Counted from the stretch's first letter, positions 44,660 through 53,908 are shown. The stretch: DNA of 64,000 nt from Parabacteroides timonensis (GCF_900128505.1 NZ_LT669940.1:168488-232487); one strand, 5' to 3'. Numbers and translations: made by a program. Notes: generated by a model not told the origin, from the sequence alone.

Positions 44660-45109
44660 ATGAGAAAAATTAATCTGATTGTTTTGCATTGTTCGGCTAC
44701 CCGGGAAGATATGGAGTATACGCCTGAACAATTGGAGCGTGACCACAAGGCACGCGGATTCCTTTCTGCCGGTTATAATTATTATATCCGTCGTTCGGGA
44801 GAGATCGTTTCGATGCGTCCACCGGAGCAGATTCCGGCACATGTGAAGGGTTTTAACCGTTTTAGTCTGGGGATTTGCTATGAAGGGGGATTGGATGCCG
44901 GAGGACGGCCGAAAGATACGCGTACAAAAGAACAGAAAGAGTCGATCCGAGTTTTGTTGTTATTGTTGCTTGTCAGACATCCGGGCTGCAGGATTTGCGG
45001 ACACCGTGACTTGTCCCCTGACAGGAACGGCGATGGAAAGATCACACCGGACGAGTGGTTGAAGGAGTGCCCTTGTTTTAATGCGGAGGAAGAGTATGGC
45101 AGGTTATAG
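44660..45109 (+). CDS. N-acetylmuramoyl-L-alanine amidase (Amidase_2 fold)
   Basis: The 149-residue protein has the zinc-amidase pattern: LIVLHCSATRED (His10), SAGYNYYIRRSGEIV, AHVKGFNRFSLGICYEGG and CGHRDLSPDRNGDGKITPDEWLKECPCFN. It cleaves the amide between MurNAc and the peptide stem. There is no signal peptide. The next two small genes (membrane protein and lipoprotein) make a lysis-cassette-like set, as in Bacteroidales accessory modules. Confidence 0.88.
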   Translation: MRKINLIVLHCSATREDMEYTPEQLERDHKARGFLSAGYNYYIRRSGEIVSMRPPEQIPAHVKGFNRFSLGICYEGGLDAGGRPKDTRTKEQKESIRVLLLLLLVRHPGCRICGHRDLSPDRNGDGKITPDEWLKECPCFNAEEEYGRL

Positions 45110-45329
45110 GAAATTTGGGGCGATGGTCAACTGTCAGTTGTTGATCGCCGTATTGTTGTCGTTGGCAGGAGTTGTTTTATTGTTCATGGGGTTCTGGTGT
45201 AGCCCGACCGGGGAGATCCATAATTCGGTACTGGTGGGTTTCGGGGAGGTTTCTACTTTTTCCGGGGCGTTGTTCGGGGTGGATTATAGTTATAAATATA
45301 AGTACGGAAAAGATGAGAAACAGGAATAA
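45096..45329 (+). CDS. Small two-helix membrane protein, holin-like
   Basis: Starting at the ATG at 45096 (after GGAGGAAGAG) the product has 77 residues with a strong membrane helix (LLIAVLLSLAGVVLLFMGFW) and a weaker second one, ending in a charged tail. It overlaps the amidase end by 14 nt and the next gene by 17 nt. Size and context suggest a holin-like protein; sequence alone does not prove it. Confidence 0.5.
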   Translation: MAGYRKFGAMVNCQLLIAVLLSLAGVVLLFMGFWCSPTGEIHNSVLVGFGEVSTFSGALFGVDYSYKYKYGKDEKQE

Positions 45330-45777
45330 TATCGCGTTGCCAGTTGGTTTATTGAGCGTTTGTCTGTTTTTATACGGTTGTGGAGTACGGAAAAAAACAG
45401 AGTCGGAGCGGAGGTTCACGGAAAGAGATTCTTTGTCGGTCGAACGAATCGATAGCATACAGATGGGACGGCTGTGGAAGTTGGATGGTGAAACACATAT
45501 CTCCTGGGAAGAAATAACCTTGTCCGTTCCTGACAGTAACGGCCAGCAGCATATTTCCAGTGTCCGGACGGCTGTGGTCGGAAACCGTTATGCTCTGACA
45601 CAAAAAGATACTTGTAGCGTACAGAGGCGCTTGACTAGTGACCATTCCCGTCTGCTTCATGCCAGGGAGCAGGCAATGGCTCTTCCTACTCTCAACAGAA
45701 GAGGCTGTTGGTGGGGGATAGTAGGGTTATTTGTTGTCGGTGGGGTAGTATTGAGGATCTATAATCGTAGAAAATAG
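45313..45777 (+). CDS. Small lipoprotein with C-terminal membrane helix
   Basis: The ATG at 45313 gives a clear lipoprotein signal (LPVGLLSVCLFLYGCG), a heptad-rich middle and a C-terminal helix (WGIVGLFVVGGVVLRIY). A 154-residue protein tethered at both ends behind an amidase and a holin-like gene is spanin-like, but no family is recognised. The frame beginning further upstream is not credible. Confidence 0.5.
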   Translation: MRNRNNIALPVGLLSVCLFLYGCGVRKKTESERRFTERDSLSVERIDSIQMGRLWKLDGETHISWEEITLSVPDSNGQQHISSVRTAVVGNRYALTQKDTCSVQRRLTSDHSRLLHAREQAMALPTLNRRGCWWGIVGLFVVGGVVLRIYNRRK

Positions 45778-45871
45778 TTTTATTCGTTATAACTGATCTA
45801 TTTCATAAATATAATTTGCCGATAACGGCAAAATTACCTCGAAAAATCGTGTGTCAGATAACTTCTTTATA

Positions 45872-45901
45872 GCGGAACACATGGGTTTTCACGTGTTCCG
45901 C
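45872..45901 (-). terminator. Hairpin downstream of susD
   Basis: GCGGAACAC (45872-45880) pairs with GTGTTCCGC (45893-45901), 16 nt after the susD stop on the minus strand. There is no T run, so it may stop transcription weakly or protect the mRNA end. A smaller dyad TTTGCCG/CGGCAAA lies at 45815-45832. Confidence 0.45.
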
Positions 45902-45916
45902 GTTGTCTGTGTTTTC

Positions 45917-47494
45917 TTAGAATGCCGGATACCCCGGATTCTGTTTCAGGTTTTGATTGGTTTGCCAGGCATCCTGCGGGATGGGAAACAGGTTTCTGTA
46001 ATCTTCACCTTTTGTATCCGGTTTCAGGAAACGGGCATTCTGGAAAGTGCCGAAGCGGATGCAGTCCTGACGGGAGTAGCATTCCCAGGCAAGTTCGAGC
46101 TTACGTTCCAGGGCAATTTCATCGAGTGTGACAGATGCATAATTGTGCTCCGAATTCTCGAACCCTCTTTGGCGGATCTCATTCACCAGGCGGGTCGCTT
46201 CTCCGTTGTCTATACCCATACGTACCAGGCATTCGGCTTTCATCAGATAGATATCGGCCAGGCGGAACAAGGCGAAGTCGTTCTCTACGCCGTCTACAGT
46301 CGATTTGTCGAAAGGCCATTTGATGGCACGGCCGCCATCTTCCTGGTTCACATCCCCCCAGGCTGTACCGTCACGTTCCGTTCCTGGGATGATCGTAACG
46401 TCTTCCGTGTGGATCAATGGACGGTCGTGAGCTGTAATGATTACTTTTCCGGTAGCCGGGTCGATCATTTCACCCAACAGGAAAGAGCCTTTTTTACGTA
46501 TGTCGGCATCGTCGAACAGTTTTACATAATCCGGCTGTCCGCAGACGCCGTTGTCACCTGTCACTTTCAGTCCGAGAACCAGATTGTCCTTGTAGTGCAG
46601 GGTCCAGGCAAACAGTCGGTTACGGTAGTCTGTGTTGTTTATATCCTGATCGTTTGCACTGAAGCAAATGGGGAAAATCGTTTCCATAGACGACTCGTTG
46701 TTGCTTACGAAATTGGCTTTCCAGTCCGATTCGAGGGTATAGCCGAGTTTCATCACTTCATCGCAAGCATCCGCAGCTTCCTGCCAACGTGGAACATCGA
46801 CACCCCATGCTTCGGCATTCAGATACATTTTTGCCAGTAATGCGTAGGCGGCACCTTTTGTGAATTTTCCGTAAGAAGCCGTACTGACGTCCTTCCGTAA
46901 GACATCTTTGATCTCAGTAAGCTCTTTCAGGATAAAATTATATACCTCTTTGCGCGGTGTCACGCTGGGAAGGCTGGTGTCTTTGAAATCGGTGGTAAGA
47001 GGAATGTTTCCCCAGTTATCCATCATAATGTAGAACCAGACGGCACGTACGCCTCTGATCTCGGCCAATGTTCTTTGTTTCAGCTCGTCGCTGATGAAGG
47101 TGTTGCTTTCAACGATACTGTAAACCAGGTTGCAGGTAGAGATGGATTTGGTAGCCATACTCCAGCAATTCTTTATCTGGTTGGTGTTGGCTGTCCAGGA
47201 GTGCATATGCAATTCGCGGTATTGTCCGCCATCGTACCAGTCGCCTCCTTTGCGTGTCGGGACAATGGCCATATCGCCGCTGCATTCGGACAAAGCCATG
47301 AAATTGTAGGGGACATACTGGTTTAAGCTTCTGTAAACCGGTCCGACTATGGATGCTATCTCCGCTTCGTTCTTGCCGAACTGGCCGGCTTGTACTTTGT
47401 CGTAAACAGTCTCGCCCAGGTCCATACACGAGGGCATAGAGCAAAAGAGAAGGGTTGCTCCGGCGAGTGATATTATCAATGATTTCTTTTTCAT
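45917..47494 (-). CDS. SusD/RagB-family nutrient-binding lipoprotein
   Basis: The 525-residue lipoprotein (signal ending MPSC) has the SusD helical core (NLVYSIVESNTFISDELKQRTLAEIRGVRAVWFY), TPR-like helices and the C-terminal signature LELAWECYSRQDCIRFGTF. It forms the surface lid of the SusC transporter encoded 22 nt upstream. No glycosidase or sulfatase gene is nearby, so the glycan or other ligand cannot be predicted. Confidence 0.9.
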   Translation of the reverse strand: MKKKSLIISLAGATLLFCSMPSCMDLGETVYDKVQAGQFGKNEAEIASIVGPVYRSLNQYVPYNFMALSECSGDMAIVPTRKGGDWYDGGQYRELHMHSWTANTNQIKNCWSMATKSISTCNLVYSIVESNTFISDELKQRTLAEIRGVRAVWFYIMMDNWGNIPLTTDFKDTSLPSVTPRKEVYNFILKELTEIKDVLRKDVSTASYGKFTKGAAYALLAKMYLNAEAWGVDVPRWQEAADACDEVMKLGYTLESDWKANFVSNNESSMETIFPICFSANDQDINNTDYRNRLFAWTLHYKDNLVLGLKVTGDNGVCGQPDYVKLFDDADIRKKGSFLLGEMIDPATGKVIITAHDRPLIHTEDVTIIPGTERDGTAWGDVNQEDGGRAIKWPFDKSTVDGVENDFALFRLADIYLMKAECLVRMGIDNGEATRLVNEIRQRGFENSEHNYASVTLDEIALERKLELAWECYSRQDCIRFGTFQNARFLKPDTKGEDYRNLFPIPQDAWQTNQNLKQNPGYPAF

Positions 47495-47516
47495 AAGAAT
47501 GTGCTTAATTAGTAAG

Positions 47517-50500
47517 TTAGAATGTTAAGTTAACGCCTAAAGTGAAAGTTCTTGATTTAGGGAAGAACTGGCGGTGTTCGATACCCGGAGACAGGCCGGC
47601 ATCCGCATCTGTGATTTCTCCGCGGAAGATCTCTACTTCCGGATCGACACCCTTGTAGCCGGTAATTACGAACAGGTTTTGTCCGGCCACGTAAACACGG
47701 GCTTTATCCAGCCAGTTGATCTTTTTCGTGTTGAAGGTATAACCCAGAGATATGTTGTCCAGGCGCATGAAGGAAGCATTCTCGATGTAGTAGGAACAGA
47801 TACGGGAAGACTCTGTCAACTGGTGAACCAGCGGGTCGTTCAATGCATTGGTTCCGATCAGGAATGTATTATTGCCATAGGCGGCGCGCGGATTGTTGAA
47901 TACTTTCTGGCCGATGGAACCACGGAAGAAGAAACTCAGGTCCCAACTTTTCCAGCTGAATGAGTTGTTCCATCCGAATGTAAGATCCGGTTGTGCGTCG
48001 CCGCAATAATCACGGTCGTCGTCTGTTATCTGTCCGTCTTTATTCTTGTCTTTGATGATGTATTTGCCGTTTTCGTCGATTCCTTCGCAGATCAGCATAT
48101 AGAATTGTCCTACCGGACGACCTTCTTCAATGACGTGTGAGGTAACGCCTGAACCGCCGCGCAACCAGGGATCGCCTGTGTAAAGACGGCTGGTCGTATA
48201 AACGTCGCTCGACAGTTTGGTGATCTCATTCTTGTTGTGGGCCAGGTTTAATGACATGTTCCAGGAGAAGTCTTTCTTGCGGAGGATATCCATGTTCAGC
48301 ATGATCTCGATACCCTTGTTGGTCATATCGCCTACGTTGGCCTGCATTTTATTGTACACGAACGGGGGAGTCGGAACTTCGTAATTGTACAGCATATCGG
48401 ATGTTTTCTTGTTATACCATTCGATGGTACCGTTCAGGCGGCTGTTGAACAAGGTGAAATCGAGGCCCACGTTCAGCATGGCGGTAGACTCCCATTTCAG
48501 GTCGGGGTTGGCATTCTGGTTGATCTTATAGGCCGTCTGCCAGCTGCCGTCATTATAATAGATACCTTCCGATCCGTATAATTCAAGACTTTTATAAGGT
48601 TGCAGGCCGTCCTGATTACCGGTTACACCGTAGCCGATGCGGAATTTCAAATCGTTTACCCACTTGACATCCTTCATAAAGGATTCCTGCGAGATCCCCC
48701 AGGCTGCGGATGCGGAAGGGAATGTACCCCATTTATGGTTGGCTCCGAATTTAGAAGAACCGTCGCGGCGTACCGTTGCCGTAATCATATAGCGTTCGGC
48801 ATAGCTGTAATGGGCGCGTGCGAACATGGAGATCAGTTTGTAGGAGTTTTTGTCTGACGACACGTCGCCGGTTTTCAGGCCAGTACCTGACTGAAGGTTA
48901 TTTGCTCCCAGGTCGTTGGTCAGGAAGTTACGGTTCTGTGAAGTGAATGAGGAGTAATTGTTATCTTCCCAGGAGTAACCTATCATACCTTGTATCTTGT
49001 TTTCTTCGGCGGCTCCGAATGTTTTTTCGTAGTCGGCTGTCCATTCCATCAGGTTACGGTTCCAGGTGCGGTTCCGTTTTTGTGCATATCCGTTATTGCT
49101 TTGTCCCTGCTTGGTTTCAGAGTTGTCATATCGGCTGAATTCGCTGGAATAACGGCTTTTGTATAAATTGGCTTTCACGTTCAGGCCGTCGATAATTGTG
49201 AATTGTATATCTCCTGCGCCATAGAAATAGATATTATTCATATCTTTTCTGTTCAGGTCCTGGTTTTGCACGGGGTTTCCCTGGTCGTACTCCGTATTTA
49301 CTTTGGTGAAATAAGAACCATCGGCATTGTAAACCGGATAAACGGGAAGCATGCTATAAGCTAACACGAAATTGTCTCCGTAAGGGATACGTGCATCCGT
49401 TAAGGTGGCTGATCCGAGCAAACCGATACGCAGGCGGTCGTTGATGGCCCGTTGCTGGAACTGGAAGCGGAAGCTGTAACGGTTCATGTCGTTGTCGCGC
49501 ATGATACCGTTGCGGTCAAGATAGGTGAACGAAGCACGGTAATTACTTTTAGAACCTCCTCCGGAGAGGGAAATGGCATGGTTCTGCGAAATACCTGTCC
49601 GGGTTATGGCATCGAACCAGTCGGTATCGGCCCCATATTGGTCGTATACGCTGGCGTCCTGCCCTGATTCTTTGGCGTATGCTCTCCATTCGTCGGCATT
49701 CATCAGGTCGGGTTTGTTTGCCAGATGATCCATGGCCACGTATCCGTCGTAAGAAATCTGTGTTTTCGAGCCTGAACCTCTTTTCGTGGTGATAAGGATA
49801 ACACCGCCGGCTGCACGCGAACCGTAAATGGCGGCTGAAGATGCATCCTTCAGCACCGATATCGATTCGATATCGGATGGTGCTACGGTTGTCATATCAC
49901 CTCCGGGGATACCATCGATAACGATCAGCGGTCCCTGGTCGTTTTGCAGGGTAGATGTTCCGCGCAGACGGATGGTTGAACTTTTGGTTACGTCACCGGA
50001 GCCGGATGTGATTGTCAGACCGGCCACTTTGCCTTGCAACAGGTCGGAGGCATCCCTGGTTACGCCTTTGTTGAAGTTCTCTTCTGAAACATTGGCAACG
50101 GAACCTGTAATTTCTTTACGTGTCTGTGTTCCATAACCGATGGCTACGACTTCACCCAGATTAACAACAGACGGAGCCAGCCTGATATCAATTGTCTTTC
50201 GCCCTTTTACGGCTTCTTCCGTTGTGTTATAACCGATGAATGAAAACTGAAGAACGGCTTTCGACAGGTCGTTCAATGTGAGCGTGTAGTTACCGTCTAC
50301 ATCTGTGACAGTACCATTGGTCGAACCTTTTTCTACTACATTTGTTCCGATGATCGGTTCACCTAGTTCATCTAAAACTTTTCCTTTGACAGTGCCCGAT
50401 TGAGCAAAGACAGTTGTCATACAAAGTGACATTAATACTGAAAGTATCCCTACCTTGCAGCATTTGAAAGAATTATAATCCGCAAAACCACCCGGACGAA

Positions 50501-50555
50501 TTTTTAAAACGAAACGGTTCGGTTTTTTCCGGGGGCTTAAAACGAAGCGGTTCAA
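47517..50555 (-). CDS. SusC/RagA-family TonB-linked outer-membrane transporter
   Basis: About 1012 residues: carboxypeptidase-regulatory domain (GTVKGKVLDELGEPIIGTNVV), plug (EVVAIGYGTQTRKEITGSVA, SSAAIYGSRAAGGVI) and barrel ending FTLGVNLTF. It imports a ligand captured by SusD. The start is odd: the longest frame begins with TTG at 50555 and there is no in-frame ATG before the signal-like GILSVLMSLCMTTVFAQ (first ATG at 50432). Residues 1-33 contain a repeated NRFVL and look foreign. The prophage lies directly upstream and may have replaced the native start and promoter. Confidence 0.85.
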   Translation of the reverse strand: MNRFVLSPRKKPNRFVLKIRPGGFADYNSFKCCKVGILSVLMSLCMTTVFAQSGTVKGKVLDELGEPIIGTNVVEKGSTNGTVTDVDGNYTLTLNDLSKAVLQFSFIGYNTTEEAVKGRKTIDIRLAPSVVNLGEVVAIGYGTQTRKEITGSVANVSEENFNKGVTRDASDLLQGKVAGLTITSGSGDVTKSSTIRLRGTSTLQNDQGPLIVIDGIPGGDMTTVAPSDIESISVLKDASSAAIYGSRAAGGVILITTKRGSGSKTQISYDGYVAMDHLANKPDLMNADEWRAYAKESGQDASVYDQYGADTDWFDAITRTGISQNHAISLSGGGSKSNYRASFTYLDRNGIMRDNDMNRYSFRFQFQQRAINDRLRIGLLGSATLTDARIPYGDNFVLAYSMLPVYPVYNADGSYFTKVNTEYDQGNPVQNQDLNRKDMNNIYFYGAGDIQFTIIDGLNVKANLYKSRYSSEFSRYDNSETKQGQSNNGYAQKRNRTWNRNLMEWTADYEKTFGAAEENKIQGMIGYSWEDNNYSSFTSQNRNFLTNDLGANNLQSGTGLKTGDVSSDKNSYKLISMFARAHYSYAERYMITATVRRDGSSKFGANHKWGTFPSASAAWGISQESFMKDVKWVNDLKFRIGYGVTGNQDGLQPYKSLELYGSEGIYYNDGSWQTAYKINQNANPDLKWESTAMLNVGLDFTLFNSRLNGTIEWYNKKTSDMLYNYEVPTPPFVYNKMQANVGDMTNKGIEIMLNMDILRKKDFSWNMSLNLAHNKNEITKLSSDVYTTSRLYTGDPWLRGGSGVTSHVIEEGRPVGQFYMLICEGIDENGKYIIKDKNKDGQITDDDRDYCGDAQPDLTFGWNNSFSWKSWDLSFFFRGSIGQKVFNNPRAAYGNNTFLIGTNALNDPLVHQLTESSRICSYYIENASFMRLDNISLGYTFNTKKINWLDKARVYVAGQNLFVITGYKGVDPEVEIFRGEITDADAGLSPGIEHRQFFPKSRTFTLGVNLTF

Positions 50556-50619
50556 TTTTGAGTAAAAACGAATAGCATTAAAATGGCACTTGAACGCTAT
50601 TTTAATGCTATTCGTTTTT
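50506..50619. repeat. Repeat array and 21-bp inverted repeat at prophage end
   Basis: AAAACGAAACGGTTC (50506) and AAAACGAAGCGGTTC (50539) are 33 bp apart. AAAAACGAATAGCATTAAAAT (50564) has a perfect 21-nt inverted copy at 50599-50619. All share AAAACGAA. Repeated motifs of this kind are expected at the ends of transposable phages as transposase sites; the 21-bp dyad with T run could also be a terminator between phage and host genes. Confidence 0.45.
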
Positions 50620-50710
50620 TTGTTGTTTTGTGGAAATAAGTCATTCTAAAAGTTGCGTATGTCGCATAAAATCATTACCTTTATAACAAATAAAGAAAGT
50701 GTGAAATCTC

Positions 50711-51445
50711 TTAGGCGGCTATCTTATCAAGTAGTCTAATGATATTCGCTTTTATTTTTGTATTATCCCTAACCCATTCGGTTGGTTCTTCGCCTTTATC
50801 ATACGCTGGATAAGGTTGCGGGTCGCGAATGAACTTAAACTTTTTGCAAAGTGGATATATGTAGCGGTACGTCTTTACCCGAAATATCTCCATGTCACCC
50901 AACAAGAAGGCCATATTTGAACGTAAATAACCGCTTGGTGATGTACTATTAGTAAATATTTGTTCGTGTGTTACTTCGCCCGTGCGCTTGTTACGGCAGA
51001 ATTTGGTATAATGAAAGCCGTAATATGTAAAGTTGGCCGCCTTATAAATTGTGCCACATCCTAACCGTCCATCAGCAAACGACTGCACCGCTACACAGGT
51101 CGGATCATCTTTTCTTAGCAACTTGATAGACGCAGCAATCAATATACTCTCTGCATTATGTCCCAATTCATCATCTATCCACATGCGGTTCAACTCGCAC
51201 ATCCAAGCATCCGGATTCGGGTGGGTGAACAGTTTAGCATTTGGGTTCTTCAAATAACCGTACACAGCAACGCCCAAGCATTTGTCCGGGGCTTCTTCCC
51301 GGAATATACCATAATTGAACTTACCAAAACCGCCATCGTTCCACTTGTGCGAATAGTGGTGTTCTACAATCAGTTCTTTTGCCAAAGCCTTCGGAACTGC
51401 CTTAATAACTAAATTACCTAAAGTTGTCCTTTTTAATATTTCCAT
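50711..51445 (-). CDS. mom: Mom-like DNA adenine modification protein
   Basis: The 244-residue protein fits the Mom family of phage Mu (GNAT-like fold): EHHYSHKWNDGGFGKFNYGI, CELNRMWIDDELGHNAESIL, SFADGRLGCGTIYKAANFTYYG. Mom modifies adenines in phage DNA and blocks restriction enzymes. As in Mu, the gene is the last one before the phage end and points outward. Assignment rests on motif and position, not on an alignment. Confidence 0.65.
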   Translation of the reverse strand: MEILKRTTLGNLVIKAVPKALAKELIVEHHYSHKWNDGGFGKFNYGIFREEAPDKCLGVAVYGYLKNPNAKLFTHPNPDAWMCELNRMWIDDELGHNAESILIAASIKLLRKDDPTCVAVQSFADGRLGCGTIYKAANFTYYGFHYTKFCRNKRTGEVTHEQIFTNSTSPSGYLRSNMAFLLGDMEIFRVKTYRYIYPLCKKFKFIRDPQPYPAYDKGEEPTEWVRDNTKIKANIIRLLDKIAA

Positions 51446-51513
51446 GCCTTATTCGTTTTTTGTTTACACAAAGTTGCATGAAAACAGGTACAAGGCATAA
51501 TTTTCGTATCGGG

Positions 51514-51756
51514 TTACACTGCACTACTTTTGCAGTCTTTCCCTAAACGGCCTATGACGGAATAAACCTGCCTTTCACTAACATTGTACTTATCGGAAAG
51601 CATGGCAACAATATAGGTCATTTTATAACCTGTATCACGCATTTGCAGATAGTCGTTATACAAATCCACATACACACAATCATTCGCTTTAATTCCTGTT
51701 GCCATCAGGCGGCGCAATAACTCCTTATTAAAATTAAGTATCTCAAAAACTGTCAT
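51514..51756 (-). CDS. Small helix-turn-helix phage protein
   Basis: The 80-residue protein ends in a likely HTH (YIVAMLSDKYNVSERQVYSVIGRL). It lies just upstream of the Mom-like gene, a position held by the regulator com in Mu, but no sequence similarity to Com is seen. It may regulate late genes. A large inverted repeat precedes its start. Confidence 0.5.
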   Translation of the reverse strand: MTVFEILNFNKELLRRLMATGIKANDCVYVDLYNDYLQMRDTGYKMTYIVAMLSDKYNVSERQVYSVIGRLGKDCKSSAV

Positions 51757-51785
51757 AACTGAATTTATTAGCGTATATTTGCAAT

Positions 51786-51883
51786 GCCAATCATATTTAT
51801 ATAAAAAACGACAGTGTCGCGGAAGAAGGTTATTAGCCCTCGGCCGCGCGGCACTGTCGTTTGTGTATATAAATATGATTGGC
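51786..51883. repeat. 98-nt inverted repeat (large hairpin)
   Basis: A perfect 18-bp outer arm (GCCAATCATATTTATATA at 51786-51803, complement at 51866-51883) continues after a short mismatch into AAACGACAGTG with its complement and a GC-rich inner part, leaving a loop of about 20 nt. In RNA from either strand it would fold into a stem of roughly 35 bp. It lies 30 bp before the small HTH gene. Function unknown. Confidence 0.6.
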
Positions 51884-51940
51884 GTCTATGTATATACTGG
51901 CCGGGGGCTTTTTTACACCCTCCCCCGAAAGGCTTCAGTG

Positions 51941-52447
51941 TTATTCCTGATATGGTACAAAGTTGAATGTATCCTTTTTCATCCAGCCTTCTTTCAACGT
52001 GTCCTGAACAAACGCTACCGATTTGATATAAAAATCAGTCAGTTCGTCAAGTGCTTTAAACTCGTGATAGACCGGGGTTTCGTCCGAACCGAATTTAAAA
52101 GTAACCGGCAAGGTTGTTCCATTCATTTGTACGGCAAGGTCGTAAGCCGCTTTGTAGTTAAATTGATTTTCGGTAGATAACCATACCGGATAACCATTCC
52201 ACACAAAGCCGGATAAAATCTTTTCGTCAATTGACTGGTTGAACCACCCTGTAATCAGTTCCTTTATTTCCGGGAAGGTCGGTTTACATGAAAATTCTTC
52301 TTCCATGTAATTGACACCCGTTTCCGGTTCGCCCTTTTCGTCAGTTCCGGCATTTGCCTGAACATCCCAACGGACACGCCATTTATTTGTTATAGGGTTT
52401 ACACATTCAACCAGCGCAACCCCGTCTGTTCCTTTAATTCGTTTCAT
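51941..52447 (-). CDS. DUF4376-like tail fibre assembly protein
   Basis: The 168-residue protein has a C-terminal half (FNYKAAYDLAVQMNGTTLPVTFKFG, ALDELTDFYIKSVAFVQDTLKEGW) typical of DUF4376 proteins that accompany phage tail fibres. It lies downstream of the fibre and reverse transcriptase genes and probably helps fibre folding or attachment. Confidence 0.65.
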   Translation of the reverse strand: MKRIKGTDGVALVECVNPITNKWRVRWDVQANAGTDEKGEPETGVNYMEEEFSCKPTFPEIKELITGWFNQSIDEKILSGFVWNGYPVWLSTENQFNYKAAYDLAVQMNGTTLPVTFKFGSDETPVYHEFKALDELTDFYIKSVAFVQDTLKEGWMKKDTFNFVPYQE

Positions 52448-52457
52448 AATTTACTAA

Positions 52458-52670
52458 TTAAGAAAATACATACTTAGTTTTATTACCACCGAATGTTTCG
52501 CGACGGATGGTTGTTTCAAAAGGAAGTTCGCCCAGTTCCTTGATTTGGTCAAGAATGTTCTTCATTTCGTCTGAAGCTGTGATAAACTTGCCTTTTTGCC
52601 CGTCAAGTTCATATTGAACTACATACCGGCCTTCGCCTTCCTTCGTTTTGATATCGGTTTCAAAATCCAA
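52458..52670 (-). CDS. Small phage protein of unknown function
   Basis: A 70-residue, beta-rich and charged protein (ETDIKTKEGEGRYVVQYELD). It lies between the reverse transcriptase and the fibre chaperone genes, 10 and 18 nt from its neighbours. It does not look like the four-helix Avd accessory protein of DGRs. Confidence 0.5.
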   Translation of the reverse strand: MDFETDIKTKEGEGRYVVQYELDGQKGKFITASDEMKNILDQIKELGELPFETTIRRETFGGNKTKYVFS

Positions 52671-52688
52671 AACACAGATTTTGCAGTT

Positions 52689-53744
52689 TTAGAGTTGCCC
52701 CAAAGGGGTTAGATTGCCCTCAAAGCGTTTCTTTCCGTCTGCGGGCTTGTACACGACGCCTAAATCTTTAAAACTTTTCATATTTGTTAATTTAAAAAAT
52801 AAATGTGTTCCATTACAATGCTTTATCCATCCCCAAAAAGAGGCGATAACAATGTACTTTCGTTTCTTACTTTTAACCTTGTGCAACCTACGAGCAACAC
52901 GAACTTTTATATGTTTGCGAACCAACACATAATCATGCCGGATAACATAACCTAAAAAATCAATGCCTCGCGCTTCTACCGGGAACACCTGATAATTTGA
53001 CTTGACGGTAAGATGAAGCCGGCCTTCTATCACAGTCCGCATCTTTTCCAGTATAGCATGTAATTCTTGTTTGGATGAAGATAAAATAACAATATCATCG
53101 CAATAACGAAAGTAGTATTTTACCCCTAAGTCCATTTTTACGTAGTAATCCAACAAACACAGATAGAAGTTTCCAAGTAGCTGGCTGGAATGATACCCGA
53201 TAGGTAAACCGGTGTCATAACTCCGAATAATACCTATAAGAATATCCATCATCCGGCTATCCTTTATTTTTCTACCAAGCAGTTTAATCAATACATCTTG
53301 GTCGACAGAGTGGTAAAACTTTTTAAGGTCGATTTTCAGGCAATATCTTGTACCCGGCTTATCTTTTAGAGCCTTACGAACACGCATCAAACCGTCGTGT
53401 ATTCCACGTTTCGGAAGGCTGGCATAAGTATCGCGTATCAACATACCGCCGAAAATCTTACCTAAAATGTTCATTATGGCGTGAAGGGCGATACGGTCTT
53501 TAAAAGGAAGGGATTGTATCTCGCGAACTTTACCATGTTCCACCACGGTAAATTCACGATAACCGGCAAGTCTATATGTACCGGCCTTTATTTCTTCCGC
53601 AAGTTCTGCAAGTAAGCTGTCCCGGTTCTTTATCAGATAACGAACGGTGCGGGTGCGCTTCTTTCCGCGCATCACAGCGTCGAAGGCATCTGTCAGGTTG
53701 CCTTCTTCAATCACTTGTTCTATTAAATAACCATATCGTTTCAT
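52689..53744 (-). CDS. Diversity-generating retroelement reverse transcriptase
   Basis: The 351-residue protein contains RT motif A (LKIDLKKFYHSVD, Asp139), the DGR-type motif GLPIGYHSSQ (179-188) followed by LLGNFYLCLLDYY, and the active site YCDD (214-217; most DGR enzymes have YMDD). Length is typical of DGR RTs, shorter than group II intron proteins, with no endonuclease or maturase domain. It lies 164 nt downstream of the template repeat and would copy it with adenine-directed errors. No Avd gene is seen in the usual place. Confidence 0.9.
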   Translation of the reverse strand: MKRYGYLIEQVIEEGNLTDAFDAVMRGKKRTRTVRYLIKNRDSLLAELAEEIKAGTYRLAGYREFTVVEHGKVREIQSLPFKDRIALHAIMNILGKIFGGMLIRDTYASLPKRGIHDGLMRVRKALKDKPGTRYCLKIDLKKFYHSVDQDVLIKLLGRKIKDSRMMDILIGIIRSYDTGLPIGYHSSQLLGNFYLCLLDYYVKMDLGVKYYFRYCDDIVILSSSKQELHAILEKMRTVIEGRLHLTVKSNYQVFPVEARGIDFLGYVIRHDYVLVRKHIKVRVARRLHKVKSKKRKYIVIASFWGWIKHCNGTHLFFKLTNMKSFKDLGVVYKPADGKKRFEGNLTPLGQL

Positions 53745-53908
53745 ATTAAAATCGCTTTCAGAAATCTATGTGCTTCGACTATTTCTACCTACCACACACA
53801 TTTTTGACTGTTTATTTTCTGCCAAGAGGCAAGGTGCATTTCCCTGTGGAATGTCCGGGGACACGTCCCCATCAAGAGCCACATAACAAAATTCTTTTTC
53901 CTGAATAT

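Noticed and set aside
45851..46840. 329-codon plus-strand frame
   Set aside because: It lies entirely antisense to the well-supported susD gene and has no recognisable protein features.
51779..52180. 133-codon plus-strand frame starting in the large hairpin
   Set aside because: It is antisense to the fibre chaperone gene; the hairpin itself is the notable element.
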